A stretch of 62,471 bases of DNA from Deltaproteobacteria bacterium (GTDB taxonomy: Bacteria > Myxococcota_A > UBA9160 > JAJDAL01), in contig JAJDAL010000019.1 of the NCBI GenBank assembly GCA_029261875.1, forward strand, positions 1 through 62,471, given 5' to 3'. How positions within the stretch are numbered: the stretch's first letter is position 1; every line of letters begins with the position of its first letter. A model generated the notes under the pieces. That model made no database searches. It saw nothing but the letters and a program-made list of their open reading frames with translations, and was not told the origin of the DNA. This document shows, piece after piece, positions 42,417 to 51,901 of the stretch. Made by a program: the position numbers and the translations under genes.

Positions 42417-44084
42417 CGCGATTCGAAACCCCTGGCCGCTCGTCGCCAGGGTCTCGCGCACGTAGTCGCGCTGGATCCAAGCGATCAGGCTACGCGCGTA
42501 GTCGACCCCGAAACCACGGCTACCGAATTCGCGCAGGTCGCGCGTCACGATGGCGATGCGGTCCGGTGCCGCGGCCTCGAGTTCGCGCAGCATGCGCGCT
42601 TCGGTTTCCGCATCGGGGATCTCCGGCGGCGTGAAGAGCAGGTAGGCGGTGGGATTGGGGACGCCGGTGAAGTAATTCAGTGTCGCGCCCTCGGGAAATA
42701 CCACGAGACTCTGGGGATGCGGCGGCCGCTCGAAGGATTCGAGCAGGGCTCGAATGGAATGCGTGCGCCCCACCGGGTCGTCGCGCAGCGTGCCGCGCGG
42801 GGTCACGAGCGCACTCGTTTTCGCCGCGGGGATCTGCCACAGCGCGTATTCCGAGCGCGCCAACAAGCACGCGAGCCACACGCAGAGCACGGCGAGTGCG
42901 GCCCGCGGCGCGGGCAGTCGTTCGGGCAGTCGAACGCCCAAGCCATAGACGAGCAGAGGGTATGCGGGCAGGCTGAGGGTGAAGCCGTACCAGATGGGGT
43001 GGTATTCGAGCAGGATGCGGGGCGCCGAGCCCAGGGCGAAGACCGCCAACAGCAGCAGCGGGTCCCGGCGATCGCGAAGCAGGCACAATGCGATCAACAC
43101 CGGCGCTGCGAAGACTACGGCACCCATGACGCGCAGTTGTGCGAGCCACCACAACAACGCGACCCCGGCGAGACCCAGCAGGGCGCCTCCGAGCCACGCG
43201 AGCGCAGGCCTCTGACTACGCCATGCCCGGAGTCGCGGCCCTTGCTGGGATGCGGCGATCAAGAGCCCCATGCCCACCAGAAAGCCCAGGTTTGCGGCGA
43301 TCGAATGCCACGGGCGCTCGAGTCCGGCGACGCGAAGAAAGAACGGGTCCGTCAAGGCCTGGCCCGAAAACTTGAACAAGCTCTCGTGCAATATGTGGTG
43401 CTCTTCCGGCGACCGGGGCCAGAACGCGAGCAACACGCCGGCCGAGGCGATCGCCAGGGCCCCCACACTGGAGGCGGCGACTTTGAGAGAAACGCGATGG
43501 GTCGCGTACGCGACGAGGTGGACCACAAGAATCGCCAGTCCGGCTTCGAGCTTCGTCCACACCGCGAGGATCAAGAACAAGACGCTTACGAGGACGTTGC
43601 GAGTGCTGCGACCGGCGTACAGATAGCGTTCCAGAAATGCAAAAGAGATCAGCGCGAAGGTGATGCCGAAGGTTGCCGCGTAGGCGTAGGGGAGCACGAA
43701 GTTGCTCCCCCAGGTGGTGTTCGCGAATGCGTGCAGTGCGATGAAGCACAGGGCGCTTGCGAAACCTGCGCCGATGCCGCCGAGACGGAGGCCGATGCAG
43801 TAGAGGGTTGCGGCCGCGACCCCGGCACTGAGTAGCCCCACGGATTCGAAGACCCGCAGGGAATCCCCGAACAGCGCCACCACCGACGCGAGCAGGTAGG
43901 GGGTCACGGGGCCGTAGTTGTAGAGCAGGTCGCGGTAGAGGCTGCGGCCCTCGAGGAGCTGACCGGGCAGGACCAGATCGCGTCCGAGATCGATCAGGGG
44001 ATGGCCCCAGGTTTCGAAGGAGTGTTGGTAGAGGATTGCCGCCACGGCTCCGAGCAGGACGGTGGGAAGCACGTGTTGGCGCAT
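42399..44084 (-). CDS. GT-C-like membrane protein (YRD-loop group)
   Basis: 561 residues with about eleven helices and a ~120-residue soluble C-terminal part (VVFPEGATLNYFTGVPNPTAYL, in part). The first loop, DLGRDLVLPGQLLEGRSLYRDL (in part) then YNYGPVTPYLLA, parallels that of the 53559 protein (GEQLYRDVLFFTGPLPFEFLA), so these two form a second paralogous group. The C-terminal part with repeated 'NPTA/PTPF' also agrees between them. Starts one base inside the stop of the next gene (TGATG). Probably the last gene of the long minus-strand operon. Confidence 0.75.
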   Translation of the reverse strand: MRQHVLPTVLLGAVAAILYQHSFETWGHPLIDLGRDLVLPGQLLEGRSLYRDLLYNYGPVTPYLLASVVALFGDSLRVFESVGLLSAGVAAATLYCIGLRLGGIGAGFASALCFIALHAFANTTWGSNFVLPYAYAATFGITFALISFAFLERYLYAGRSTRNVLVSVLFLILAVWTKLEAGLAILVVHLVAYATHRVSLKVAASSVGALAIASAGVLLAFWPRSPEEHHILHESLFKFSGQALTDPFFLRVAGLERPWHSIAANLGFLVGMGLLIAASQQGPRLRAWRSQRPALAWLGGALLGLAGVALLWWLAQLRVMGAVVFAAPVLIALCLLRDRRDPLLLLAVFALGSAPRILLEYHPIWYGFTLSLPAYPLLVYGLGVRLPERLPAPRAALAVLCVWLACLLARSEYALWQIPAAKTSALVTPRGTLRDDPVGRTHSIRALLESFERPPHPQSLVVFPEGATLNYFTGVPNPTAYLLFTPPEIPDAETEARMLRELEAAAPDRIAIVTRDLREFGSRGFGVDYARSLIAWIQRDYVRETLATSGQGFRIALFRKR

Positions 44085-45727
44085 CAGGGGCGCACCCGTC
44101 GAAAGATTTCAAACCCGTGCCCGGCCCGTTCGGGAAGCGGTGTGGTGAAGAGGTGGGTCACCGGCGCGTCGCTCCCAATCGAGAGCGACGGGATGTTGTT
44201 GTAGGGAAGTTCTCGCACGGGCAGGACGACGCGCTGGTAGCGACCGCGCTGCAGGAAGCCCTCGACGCGGGCAAGGTGTTGGGGACGGGTTTTGCGCGGA
44301 ATGACGACGTCGGGCAGGCTGCGCAGGTCCGCAGGCAGATTGTTGCCCGTGAATCCCACCACCACGCGGCTGCCCAGGTAGTACATGAATGCGGTGGATT
44401 CATAGTTGGTGGCGATCACGAGTTGGTCGGGCGCCGGGTAGGTGTCTTGGATATGGCGAATGGCGAAATCTAGGGGGCCCCGCATGGGCTGCATGAGCTC
44501 TTGGAACCGACCCTGCAACGCGTCGCCCCGCAATGCGAGGGCGACGATCACCGACGCGACCAGACCGAAGGCGACTTTCTTTCTTTGCTCGGAATCCGCC
44601 GCTGCGCGGTCGAGCAAGCGGCTGGCATCGAGCAGGAAGATCAACACCAGAAGCGGACTGAGCACCACGAAGTAGCGTTCGAAGAAGAGCGGATTTCGCG
44701 CGGCGAGGGCCGCGTACACGATGCAAATCCGCGTGAGCGCCCGCGAAACCCGACGCCGTAGATCCGGGTCCCCGAGCGTACCGGGGACGCGGAGGGCGAG
44801 ACCGGCTTTGGCGACGGCTGCCGGGATGAGCCATTCGTATTGCCCGAAATGGAGCAGCAAGCTGACCCAGTGCAGGCCGTATTGATTGATTCCGAATTCG
44901 AATCCCGCGAGAACCGCGCTCGACAAACGCAGCGTGTCGTAGAAGATCATCAGAGGCACGACGGCCACCAGGGAGATCGCGATGGGAGAAAGGCGGCGGG
45001 CGAGGGCGCCCCAGGGCTCGCGCCGAGTCGAGCGATGCCACTCCGCAAGGGCATCCCAGATCAAGCCGAGGGAAAACGCGACGTAGGCGGGATAGAAGAT
45101 GTTGAACAGTGCGACCAATCCGAGCGATTCGAAGACCAGGTACGTCGCGAAGCGCCCGCGTCGATACACCGCCTGGCGCAGGTAGAGCGCCACCACGACG
45201 CCGGCTCCCAATACGAGCAACGGGTAGTAGCGCGCTTCGCGCAGGTGCAAGACCAGTGAAATCGATAATCCGCACAGGAGCAACGCCAGGGCCGCCAACC
45301 CGTTGCCGTTTTCCGGGAAGGCGCGTCGCACGCTGGCGGCCAGCAACACCACACCAAGCCAGCCCGCCAGTGCGAAGGGCAGACGCACGCGCAGGGTCTT
45401 GGCGTAGACGTCATCGACGCCGCGGGCGAGCCATACGCCCAGGGCCCCCACGTAGTAGTGGCCCCAGGTCGTGCCGATGTAGGCATCGGAATTCCGCCGA
45501 ACCGCCAGTGCCATGGGTCCGTCGAATTCGTAGACCACGTTCTTGTCGCCGTGGACCTTCGGGTATCCGTAATCGAGCACGCGTTCTGCGTACATGGCGG
45601 TTTCGGCTTCGTCGTTCCAAAACAGCGGATAGGCGAGATGGCGCAGCAACAGTAGAGCGAAGACCAGTGCCGCCAGTGCGAACACCGCGATCGGTAGCGA
45701 TGTGCCCGGACGCGCGGTCGGCGTCAT
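44084..45727 (-). CDS. GT39-like membrane glycosyltransferase
   Basis: 547 residues; ATG 45727 overlaps the upstream stop (ATGA). The first loop WNDEAETAMYAERVLDYGYP (DE pair in catalytic position) is the classic GT39/ArnT-like pattern D-E-x-x-Y...G. About eleven helices follow, then a soluble periplasmic C-terminus (~430-547). Family members transfer sugars from polyprenol phosphate to proteins or lipid A. Substrate not deducible. Confidence 0.8.
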   Translation of the reverse strand: MTPTARPGTSLPIAVFALAALVFALLLLRHLAYPLFWNDEAETAMYAERVLDYGYPKVHGDKNVVYEFDGPMALAVRRNSDAYIGTTWGHYYVGALGVWLARGVDDVYAKTLRVRLPFALAGWLGVVLLAASVRRAFPENGNGLAALALLLCGLSISLVLHLREARYYPLLVLGAGVVVALYLRQAVYRRGRFATYLVFESLGLVALFNIFYPAYVAFSLGLIWDALAEWHRSTRREPWGALARRLSPIAISLVAVVPLMIFYDTLRLSSAVLAGFEFGINQYGLHWVSLLLHFGQYEWLIPAAVAKAGLALRVPGTLGDPDLRRRVSRALTRICIVYAALAARNPLFFERYFVVLSPLLVLIFLLDASRLLDRAAADSEQRKKVAFGLVASVIVALALRGDALQGRFQELMQPMRGPLDFAIRHIQDTYPAPDQLVIATNYESTAFMYYLGSRVVVGFTGNNLPADLRSLPDVVIPRKTRPQHLARVEGFLQRGRYQRVVLPVRELPYNNIPSLSIGSDAPVTHLFTTPLPERAGHGFEIFRRVRP

Positions 45728-47727
45728 GCACCCCCCGCCCGACTCGTCGGGAATGCCAGGGCGCGCCGCAGAGTCCAGTCACAGGGCGTGCGAAACGCCT
45801 CCGGGCCCGCGAGGGCAAGGGATTCCCCGTTCCAGAGCAGCATGCTGCGGCGTCCGACCGCGTATTCGGTGATGTCTCCCCGGCCGATTCCATGGGGAAA
45901 GTCGCGCGGCGGCGTGCAGGCGGCTCGTGTGCTTTGGGCTGCGACCTCGGATACGGCGCCCGGGTTCGATCGCGCGAGGAGTGTTTCCAGGTTTCGCCAG
46001 GCCGGAACGAGGTTCGGAGCGTGACGCAAGGCGGTGCGAAAATCGTCCTCCGCCAGGGGGACGCCCATCTGCGCGCGAATCGCACCTCGATTGACGAAGG
46101 CTTCGGGGCTCGGTTGTCGAGCAAGCGAGCGTCCGAGGGCGGCCAGGGCACTTTCGTATTGGCCGTCGAGTGCCAGGGCGACGGCGAGTTGGTTGAGTCG
46201 CGGGGCACTGGGATCCGGTCGAACCAGTCGGCGGTAGAGTTCGATGGCGCGCTTCAGATTGCCGCCGGCCAGGTGGGTTGCTGCCGCGTTCTCGATCCAA
46301 TGCGAAGCGCTGGGGTCGTTGGGCAGACGCAGGGAGTAGATTTTTCGCGCGGACTCGTATTCGCCGAAAAAGAATTGGACCGCGCTGGCTCCGGGGTTGT
46401 CTTTGCGTCGCGGGAGGAGCAAGCCCACGCTGTTCACCGCGACCGAGGCCAGCGCGGCGCTGAGGCACGCGGCGATGGCGAGGGTGCGCATTCCCTTCCC
46501 CCGCATCGCGAGGCCTTCGAAGGCCCGGGCGAGAAACACGCCGAAGGGGATGCTGAGCCCCATGAGGTACGTGGCTTTGACCGCCGAGAAATGGGGGACG
46601 CGAATCGCGAAGGCGATGAAGGCCAACAGTGCGAGGGACGCATAGGCGAACAAAGGTTCGTACAGCGCGCGTCGCCGTCCGGCGGCGACGTCGCCGGCGG
46701 CCCAGACGGCGCCCAGAATACCGAGCAGGGTGGGGAGTAGCCCGAGCGCCGCCATCACTCCGTGGATTCGCAAGACCCGCGGGTTTACGTCGAGGGCTGG
46801 CAGGCGATCCGACTCGCGAAACCCATCGGACCAGACGTTGAGATGGATCGTGCCCCAGATCGATCCCACGAGCGCGGGCGACAACGGATTGGGATGGGTG
46901 AAGATTTCGTGGGGAAAGGAAACGAAGTGGCGCCAAGTGCGTTTGCCCGGCGGCTGGGAACGTTCGACTGCACTGACCAGCGCATAATCGCGACTGAGTT
47001 TGAAGGGCGTGTCGAACTCCGCGGTGTTTCGCGCGAGATAGGGACCGCACACGAGCAGGGCCGACACGCAGATGATGAAGCCCCGTACGCCGTTGCGCAC
47101 GAACCCGCGCACCCGGTCCGGTGCGCGCCAGGCGCGTAGAAAGAGCGCGACCCCGACGGCTCCGAGCACCAACAAGCCCGAAAATTTCGTCAGCATCGCG
47201 AGACCGATCAGGAGCCCCAAACCAAAATCGCCAATGCCGCCCCGGCCGCGGCGTTCGCGTGCGACGAGGGCCAACAGCGCGGCCCCGGAGATCAGGCTGG
47301 CGGTCATTTCGTTGCCCGGCATGGGGCTGGTGTAGAGATGCACGGGCAACAGCGCGACCGCGCTGAAGGCGACGAGGGAGGCCCAGGGGGGGGCGTTGTC
47401 CGCGCGGCCCGCCAGGCGCGCAGCCAGGAACGCGATGCCGAGACTGGCCGCGCTTCCCATCAACGCGAGTCCGCGGATCAGGACTTCACTGTCGCCCTCC
47501 CGCGCGAGCGGCGATGCCAATAGATAGTGGAGGGGTGGATGGAAGTAGGACCAACCCTGATCCGCGTACGGGACCGCGTGATAGAGATCGAGAAACAGCA
47601 CGTAGGCGACGTGCCCCCAGGCGTCGTAGCCCCACATGAGTGGGCCTTCGAGGGCGTTCCAGAGCCGCACTCCCAGCGCCGCGCCAAGCGCCAGGATCCA
47701 GGCTGCGATTCGGAACCGCGGACCCAT
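45724..47727 (-). CDS. GT-C-like membrane glycosyltransferase with TPR tail
   Basis: 667 residues. Residues 1-430 are a multi-helix GT-C core: GYDAWGHVAYVLFLDLYHAV (in part), GWSYFHPPLHYLLAS, and KATYLMGLSIPFGVFLARA. Residues ~455-590 are TPR-like repeats (HWIENAAATHLAGGNLKRAI (in part), NQLAVALALDGQYESALAAL), an unusual fusion that could hold the acceptor or a partner in the periplasm. The stop of this gene overlaps the 44084 start and the next methyltransferase ends 3 bp upstream of its ATG. Confidence 0.8.
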   Translation of the reverse strand: MGPRFRIAAWILALGAALGVRLWNALEGPLMWGYDAWGHVAYVLFLDLYHAVPYADQGWSYFHPPLHYLLASPLAREGDSEVLIRGLALMGSAASLGIAFLAARLAGRADNAPPWASLVAFSAVALLPVHLYTSPMPGNEMTASLISGAALLALVARERRGRGGIGDFGLGLLIGLAMLTKFSGLLVLGAVGVALFLRAWRAPDRVRGFVRNGVRGFIICVSALLVCGPYLARNTAEFDTPFKLSRDYALVSAVERSQPPGKRTWRHFVSFPHEIFTHPNPLSPALVGSIWGTIHLNVWSDGFRESDRLPALDVNPRVLRIHGVMAALGLLPTLLGILGAVWAAGDVAAGRRRALYEPLFAYASLALLAFIAFAIRVPHFSAVKATYLMGLSIPFGVFLARAFEGLAMRGKGMRTLAIAACLSAALASVAVNSVGLLLPRRKDNPGASAVQFFFGEYESARKIYSLRLPNDPSASHWIENAAATHLAGGNLKRAIELYRRLVRPDPSAPRLNQLAVALALDGQYESALAALGRSLARQPSPEAFVNRGAIRAQMGVPLAEDDFRTALRHAPNLVPAWRNLETLLARSNPGAVSEVAAQSTRAACTPPRDFPHGIGRGDITEYAVGRRSMLLWNGESLALAGPEAFRTPCDWTLRRALAFPTSRAGGA

Positions 47728-47730
47728 GGA

Positions 47731-48504
47731 TCAGCGCGGCTCGCGACAGATCGCGAGCAGGTCCAGGCATTCCGCATCGCAGGGTCCGATGGGAAAGTCG
47801 CTCCAGGTGACTTGCGGCAGGCCGCCGGCACCGCTTTGGATGCCGCGCCGCACCAGGACGGCGAAGCGGGCAAACAACCACTCGACGAGACCCTGGGGGA
47901 GACGGTGTCGCAACCGCAACGGGTCGATGCGGACGATGCGCGCGATCCGTTCGCGGCGTTCGGCGTAGAAACGAGCAGCGGGTGGCGTCGCGCCGACGCC
48001 GTGCATCTCGACCGTGCGGAAATGTTTGCGCAGACACGTCGCGAGTTCTTCGGCCTCGTATTCGTGGACGTGGTAGGGATTCTCTCCATCGGAGGTGAGG
48101 AGGTTGGGCGTGGTGATGACGACGGTGCCGGTCTCGGTCAGCGCGTTCGCCATCCCGTTCAGGTAATCCGTGGGGTCGACCAGGTGCTCGATCACCTGGA
48201 ACGAAAGCGCCCACTCGAATTGCCGGGCCGCAATGGGTGAGCGCGTCAGGTCGGCGCGGACGAAGTTCGCCGCCGGACGTCGATTCTGTGCGTCGGGTCG
48301 GATGCGGTCCACCGCCACCACCGTGGCGCCCGCATCGGACAGGGCCGCGGCGCCGTAACCGGAACCGCTTCCCCAATCGAGAATGCGCGCTCCCGCCACT
48401 CGCTCCGCGGCGAAGCGATAGGCGGCGTCGTGCCGGGCCAGGTCCACGGCGAAGAGATCGTCGCCGCGGTGCAGCCGTTCGCCGGTGAATTCTTCGTCGC
48501 TCAC
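47731..48504 (-). CDS. Class I SAM-dependent methyltransferase
   Basis: 257 residues; GTG 48504 overlaps the previous stop (GTGA). Opening GERLHRGDDLFAVDLARHDAAYRF (in part) is common to sugar-cluster methyltransferases. Motif I is ILDWGSGSGYGAAALS, then VVAVDRIRPD, ALSFQVIEHLVDP and ITTPNLLTSDG. The C-terminal 60 residues are family-specific. Being embedded in a glycan operon, it probably methylates a sugar or a glycolipid head (inference). Confidence 0.85.
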   Translation of the reverse strand: MSDEEFTGERLHRGDDLFAVDLARHDAAYRFAAERVAGARILDWGSGSGYGAAALSDAGATVVAVDRIRPDAQNRRPAANFVRADLTRSPIAARQFEWALSFQVIEHLVDPTDYLNGMANALTETGTVVITTPNLLTSDGENPYHVHEYEAEELATCLRKHFRTVEMHGVGATPPAARFYAERRERIARIVRIDPLRLRHRLPQGLVEWLFARFAVLVRRGIQSGAGGLPQVTWSDFPIGPCDAECLDLLAICREPR

Positions 48505-49439
48505 GTTTCTTCCTGTGCCTGCTTCTGGGCTTCCACCGCTTCGCGTGCATATTCGCGGGCAAAGACCATGCCGATCCCCACCCGCATCGCGATCATCCCA
48601 ACCGAGAGCATGACGTTGCAAGCCAAGAGCACGGCTTCGGGGGCGTTGTCCTCGAAGGCCTGTACGAAGGCAATCTGGCCGGTGCCGAGGCCCGCCACGG
48701 CGATCGGCAACGCGGCCACCACGGTGACGATGGAGGTCTTGACCACCAGGCCCGGAATACTGAAGGGAATGTCATAGGCGTACAGCGCGGTTCCCACGGC
48801 GGCGAAGAAGAGGAAAACCAGGCTGATTCGGAGCAACAGCAATTGGACCAGCGCCAAAAACGGAGTCAGCCGCAAAGCGCGAAACAGCGGACGCGAGCGG
48901 AGGGATTCGAGGGGACCCCAGGGAATCGGGCTGCGCACCAGGATGACGCCGGTGACGGCCGCCGCGACCCAGCCGATCAATAAACCCATGCGCAATTGCA
49001 GCGCCTCGGTTTCGAACAGGGTGACGGCCACGATGCAGGCGGAAAGCACCAGGCCGAAGTCGACGGCGGTGATGACGAGGACGGCGCCCGCGGCATCTTC
49101 GAGACTGAGCCCGGAGCGTCGTCGCAGCAGCACCGACAGGGCGCCGGCACCGAACAGATAGTTGACGATGCCCACCAGGTAGCTGGCCGCCTTGGCGCGG
49201 GCGGCTTCGAGCCAGCTGAAGCCCCGGACGCTTGGCGGCACGAGGAGGACGAGGGAAGAGGCCTCGATGGCGAGGGTAATGCCCCCGTAGGCGAGGATCG
49301 CCGGCAGCAGGATCCACACGGCGTCCCAGCGCAGCGCGCGCGCCACTTCGCCGGGGTTGATGGCGGAAAAAAGCCAAACCAGTGTGATGGCGCTGACCAG
49401 CAACGGAAGCCAGCGGCGTGTCTCGGAGGCTCGGCTCAA
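48501..49439 (-). CDS. LPG-synthase/UPF0104-type integral membrane protein
   Basis: 312 residues; TTG 49439 overlaps the previous stop (TTGA) and gives the right length. Eight or so helices with the family's RWDAVWILLPAILAY, SYLVGIVNYLFGAGALS (in part), and the late VAALPIAVAGLGTGQIAFV (in part). The family includes lysylphosphatidylglycerol synthase membrane domains and proteins often located beside polyprenyl-sugar GT2 genes, where a flippase-like role is suspected. No aminoacyl-transferase domain is fused. Confidence 0.8.
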   Translation of the reverse strand: MSRASETRRWLPLLVSAITLVWLFSAINPGEVARALRWDAVWILLPAILAYGGITLAIEASSLVLLVPPSVRGFSWLEAARAKAASYLVGIVNYLFGAGALSVLLRRRSGLSLEDAAGAVLVITAVDFGLVLSACIVAVTLFETEALQLRMGLLIGWVAAAVTGVILVRSPIPWGPLESLRSRPLFRALRLTPFLALVQLLLLRISLVFLFFAAVGTALYAYDIPFSIPGLVVKTSIVTVVAALPIAVAGLGTGQIAFVQAFEDNAPEAVLLACNVMLSVGMIAMRVGIGMVFAREYAREAVEAQKQAQEET

Positions 49440-50782
49440 GGGAGCGCCTCCGGTTGCCAGTGGAGCCCCGCGAGTTCCAGTTTGTCGAAGAAGACGCCGA
49501 AGCTGCACGCCGCAACGACCAGGGCCAGGAGCAGGGCGAGGGCAACGGCCAAACCGGTTCTGCTGGGTCCCGCTTTGCGCAAGCCGCCCGACAACACTTC
49601 GCTCGCATAGAAGGCGAACGGGATGCTGAGTCCCAGCAGGTAGGTGCCTTTCAGGACGGCGAAGGTCGGATTTTGCCAGGTGAACAGCACGTATCCCGCC
49701 AAGGTGATCGCGATGAGAAAGAGAAGGGGCAGGTCTCCGCTGCCCGGAGCCCGCAAGGCGCGCAGCATACCGCGGAAGATTCCCAGGGCGAAGGCGAGAC
49801 TGGGAATCAGGGCGAGAAACAACAGGGCACCGCCCAAAAGGCTCACCGCCGGGTCGCGGGCGGGCAGAAACATGCGGTGGCCGTCGAACCAGAGCGTCGC
49901 GTAGGTGCTGCCCCAGATGGAGCGCAAGAGGTCCGGGGCCAGGAGCTGGGGGTCCGTGAAGGTGGCCAGCGGCAAGCGGAAGTAGTCCGCGGCCATTCGC
50001 ACCCCCGGCGGCATCGTGAACATCACTTCGTGGACGGGGAGCGACTGGGGGTAGAGGTAACCGAAGTTGAACCAATTGCGCGCGTAATACCAACCCCCCA
50101 CCGCCAACGCCACGACACACAGGACCGCGACGTTCTTGAACGTGCCGGCGGTGCGGCGTGCGCGCAGTCCTTCGACGAGTTCCGCGAGGGCGACCGCGGC
50201 CAGGGTCAAGGCGCCGGTGAGCTTGGTCAGCCACGCCAATCCGCCCGCAAGCCCCATGGCGACGAAGCGGCTGCCTTTGTCGGAACGCGCCCGGGTCCCG
50301 CGAAACGAGGCGTAGACCGCGAGGGAGCTGAAGGTGGCGACCCAGATTTCTTCGTGGAACATGCCGCTCAAGTAGATGTGGGCGGGTGTGAAGAGAACCA
50401 GCGCGGCTGCAAGACGTGCGCGCAATACATCGCCCGGGGCCACGCTGCGCACGCAGGCGGCGGCGAGCCAGGCCATCAAGAGACCCGCCAAACTACCGAT
50501 CAAGCGAACCCCCACGACTTCGAGCCGGGGTTGCCGATCCGCGAATTCGGGTAGGGCGCGAACCAGCGCCGCGGAAACGTAGTAGAAGAGCGGCGGATGC
50601 GAGGTCGACCAACCGGCTTCGGGGTCCGGCAATTCCCAACTTTCGGTCAAGCTCTCTACGTACTGCCAGTTGTACAACGCGTCGTAGCCCATCAGGGGAT
50701 ACTGGAACGCGTTGTGGACGCGAATCCCACACGCCAAAACGACGATCGCGATCCACAGGACGTGGCCGGAAGATTTACTCAA
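49436..50782 (-). CDS. GT-C-like membrane glycosyltransferase
   Basis: 448 residues; TTG 50782 overlaps the GT4 stop (TTGA), the only start keeping the first helix VLWIAIVVLACGIRVHNAF (in part). First loop: GYDALYNWQYVESL, GWSTSHPPLFYYVSA. Late motif KGTYLLGLSIPFAFYASE. It belongs with 41010 and 45724. Short C-terminus, no soluble domain. Confidence 0.8.
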   Translation of the reverse strand: MSKSSGHVLWIAIVVLACGIRVHNAFQYPLMGYDALYNWQYVESLTESWELPDPEAGWSTSHPPLFYYVSAALVRALPEFADRQPRLEVVGVRLIGSLAGLLMAWLAAACVRSVAPGDVLRARLAAALVLFTPAHIYLSGMFHEEIWVATFSSLAVYASFRGTRARSDKGSRFVAMGLAGGLAWLTKLTGALTLAAVALAELVEGLRARRTAGTFKNVAVLCVVALAVGGWYYARNWFNFGYLYPQSLPVHEVMFTMPPGVRMAADYFRLPLATFTDPQLLAPDLLRSIWGSTYATLWFDGHRMFLPARDPAVSLLGGALLFLALIPSLAFALGIFRGMLRALRAPGSGDLPLLFLIAITLAGYVLFTWQNPTFAVLKGTYLLGLSIPFAFYASEVLSGGLRKAGPSRTGLAVALALLLALVVAACSFGVFFDKLELAGLHWQPEALP

Positions 50783-51897
50783 CCGCGAATCCGGGCGCTC
50801 TCGATCGCCGCTTCCATCAATTGTGCCGCGCGATCCCAGGTGAAGTTGCGGGACCAGCGGGCGGCGTGTTCCGCCATGCGCGTCGCCCGCGCTTCGTCGC
50901 CGAGCAGGGATTGAATCCGTTCCGTGAATCCGGCCAGGTCGTCGGGGGGGACGAGGAGGCCGGTTTCTCCTTCTTGAATGGCGTCGTGCAAGCCCGGTGC
51001 GTCGCTCGCGACGACCGGAACGCCCAGGGCATTGGCTTCGATCACGGTGATCCCCCAGCCTTCTTTCAGTGAAGGGCAGACGCACACCCTTGTGTCGGCG
51101 AGGATCTCGTCGCGTTCTTCGTCGCTCACGAAACCGACGAAGCGCGTGCGTTGCGCGAGGCCCAGCGCATCGGCCTCGCGGACCAGGGCGTCTTCGCTCT
51201 TTCCGCGTCCGATGACGACGATTTCGAGCTTCGGGAATCGTTCGACCAGGGGAGCCAGGGCTCGGAACATCCACTCGACTCGCTTGTAGGGCTCGAGTCG
51301 TCCGAGATAGGCCACGCGTACGGGGCGCTCGGACCACGGGCGCGGCGCTCTGCGGGGCGTCTGGATTCCGTTGTGGACGATACGGATGCGCTCGGAGCGG
51401 ACGCCGCGCCTTATCAGGTCTTGCTTGGTGCTCTCGGAAACGGCAACGAATTCGAGACCGCGATAGAGCCGCGGGATGAGTTTTTCTACGCCCACGACCG
51501 TGGCTGCGATGGGCCACGGGACCTGTGCAAAGGCGGTCCGCCCAAACAGGTGATGGCAGACCGCAACGACCGGGACCTGGGAATAGATGGGCGACAGATG
51601 CGGGAGCTTGCAGAGATGCTCGACCACGATGTCGAAGTTGCCTGAGCGCGTCTCGCGCCGGGTCTCCTGGGCGGCCCGAAGGTAGTAGCTGGGAACCTTG
51701 GCCAGGCGCCGCACCCGCATGCCCGCAAGCTCGTCGCGCTCGCTTGCACCCGGGAAAAGCGAAGAGAACAGCGTGATTTCGAAGCCCCGCTCGACCAGGC
51801 GCTGGCCGATTTCTTGGACGTGAACTTCCGCGCCCCCGGCAGCGGGATGACGGGAGTCGCGCTCGTTCAGGATCAGAACGCGCGGGCGGCTCGGCAT
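50779..51897 (-). CDS. GT4 family glycosyltransferase (cytosolic)
   Basis: 372 residues, GT-B fold. N-terminal AAGGAEVHVQEIGQRLVERG, sugar-nucleotide site VAYLGRLEPYKRVEWM, and the E-x7-E motif in EGWGITVIEANALGVPVVASD (in part). It transfers a sugar from a nucleotide donor, probably onto a lipid-linked intermediate at the inner face. It starts 4 bp after the dpm1-like gene ends. Confidence 0.92.
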   Translation of the reverse strand: MPSRPRVLILNERDSRHPAAGGAEVHVQEIGQRLVERGFEITLFSSLFPGASERDELAGMRVRRLAKVPSYYLRAAQETRRETRSGNFDIVVEHLCKLPHLSPIYSQVPVVAVCHHLFGRTAFAQVPWPIAATVVGVEKLIPRLYRGLEFVAVSESTKQDLIRRGVRSERIRIVHNGIQTPRRAPRPWSERPVRVAYLGRLEPYKRVEWMFRALAPLVERFPKLEIVVIGRGKSEDALVREADALGLAQRTRFVGFVSDEERDEILADTRVCVCPSLKEGWGITVIEANALGVPVVASDAPGLHDAIQEGETGLLVPPDDLAGFTERIQSLLGDEARATRMAEHAARWSRNFTWDRAAQLMEAAIESARIRG

Positions 51898-51901
51898 TCC
51901 C

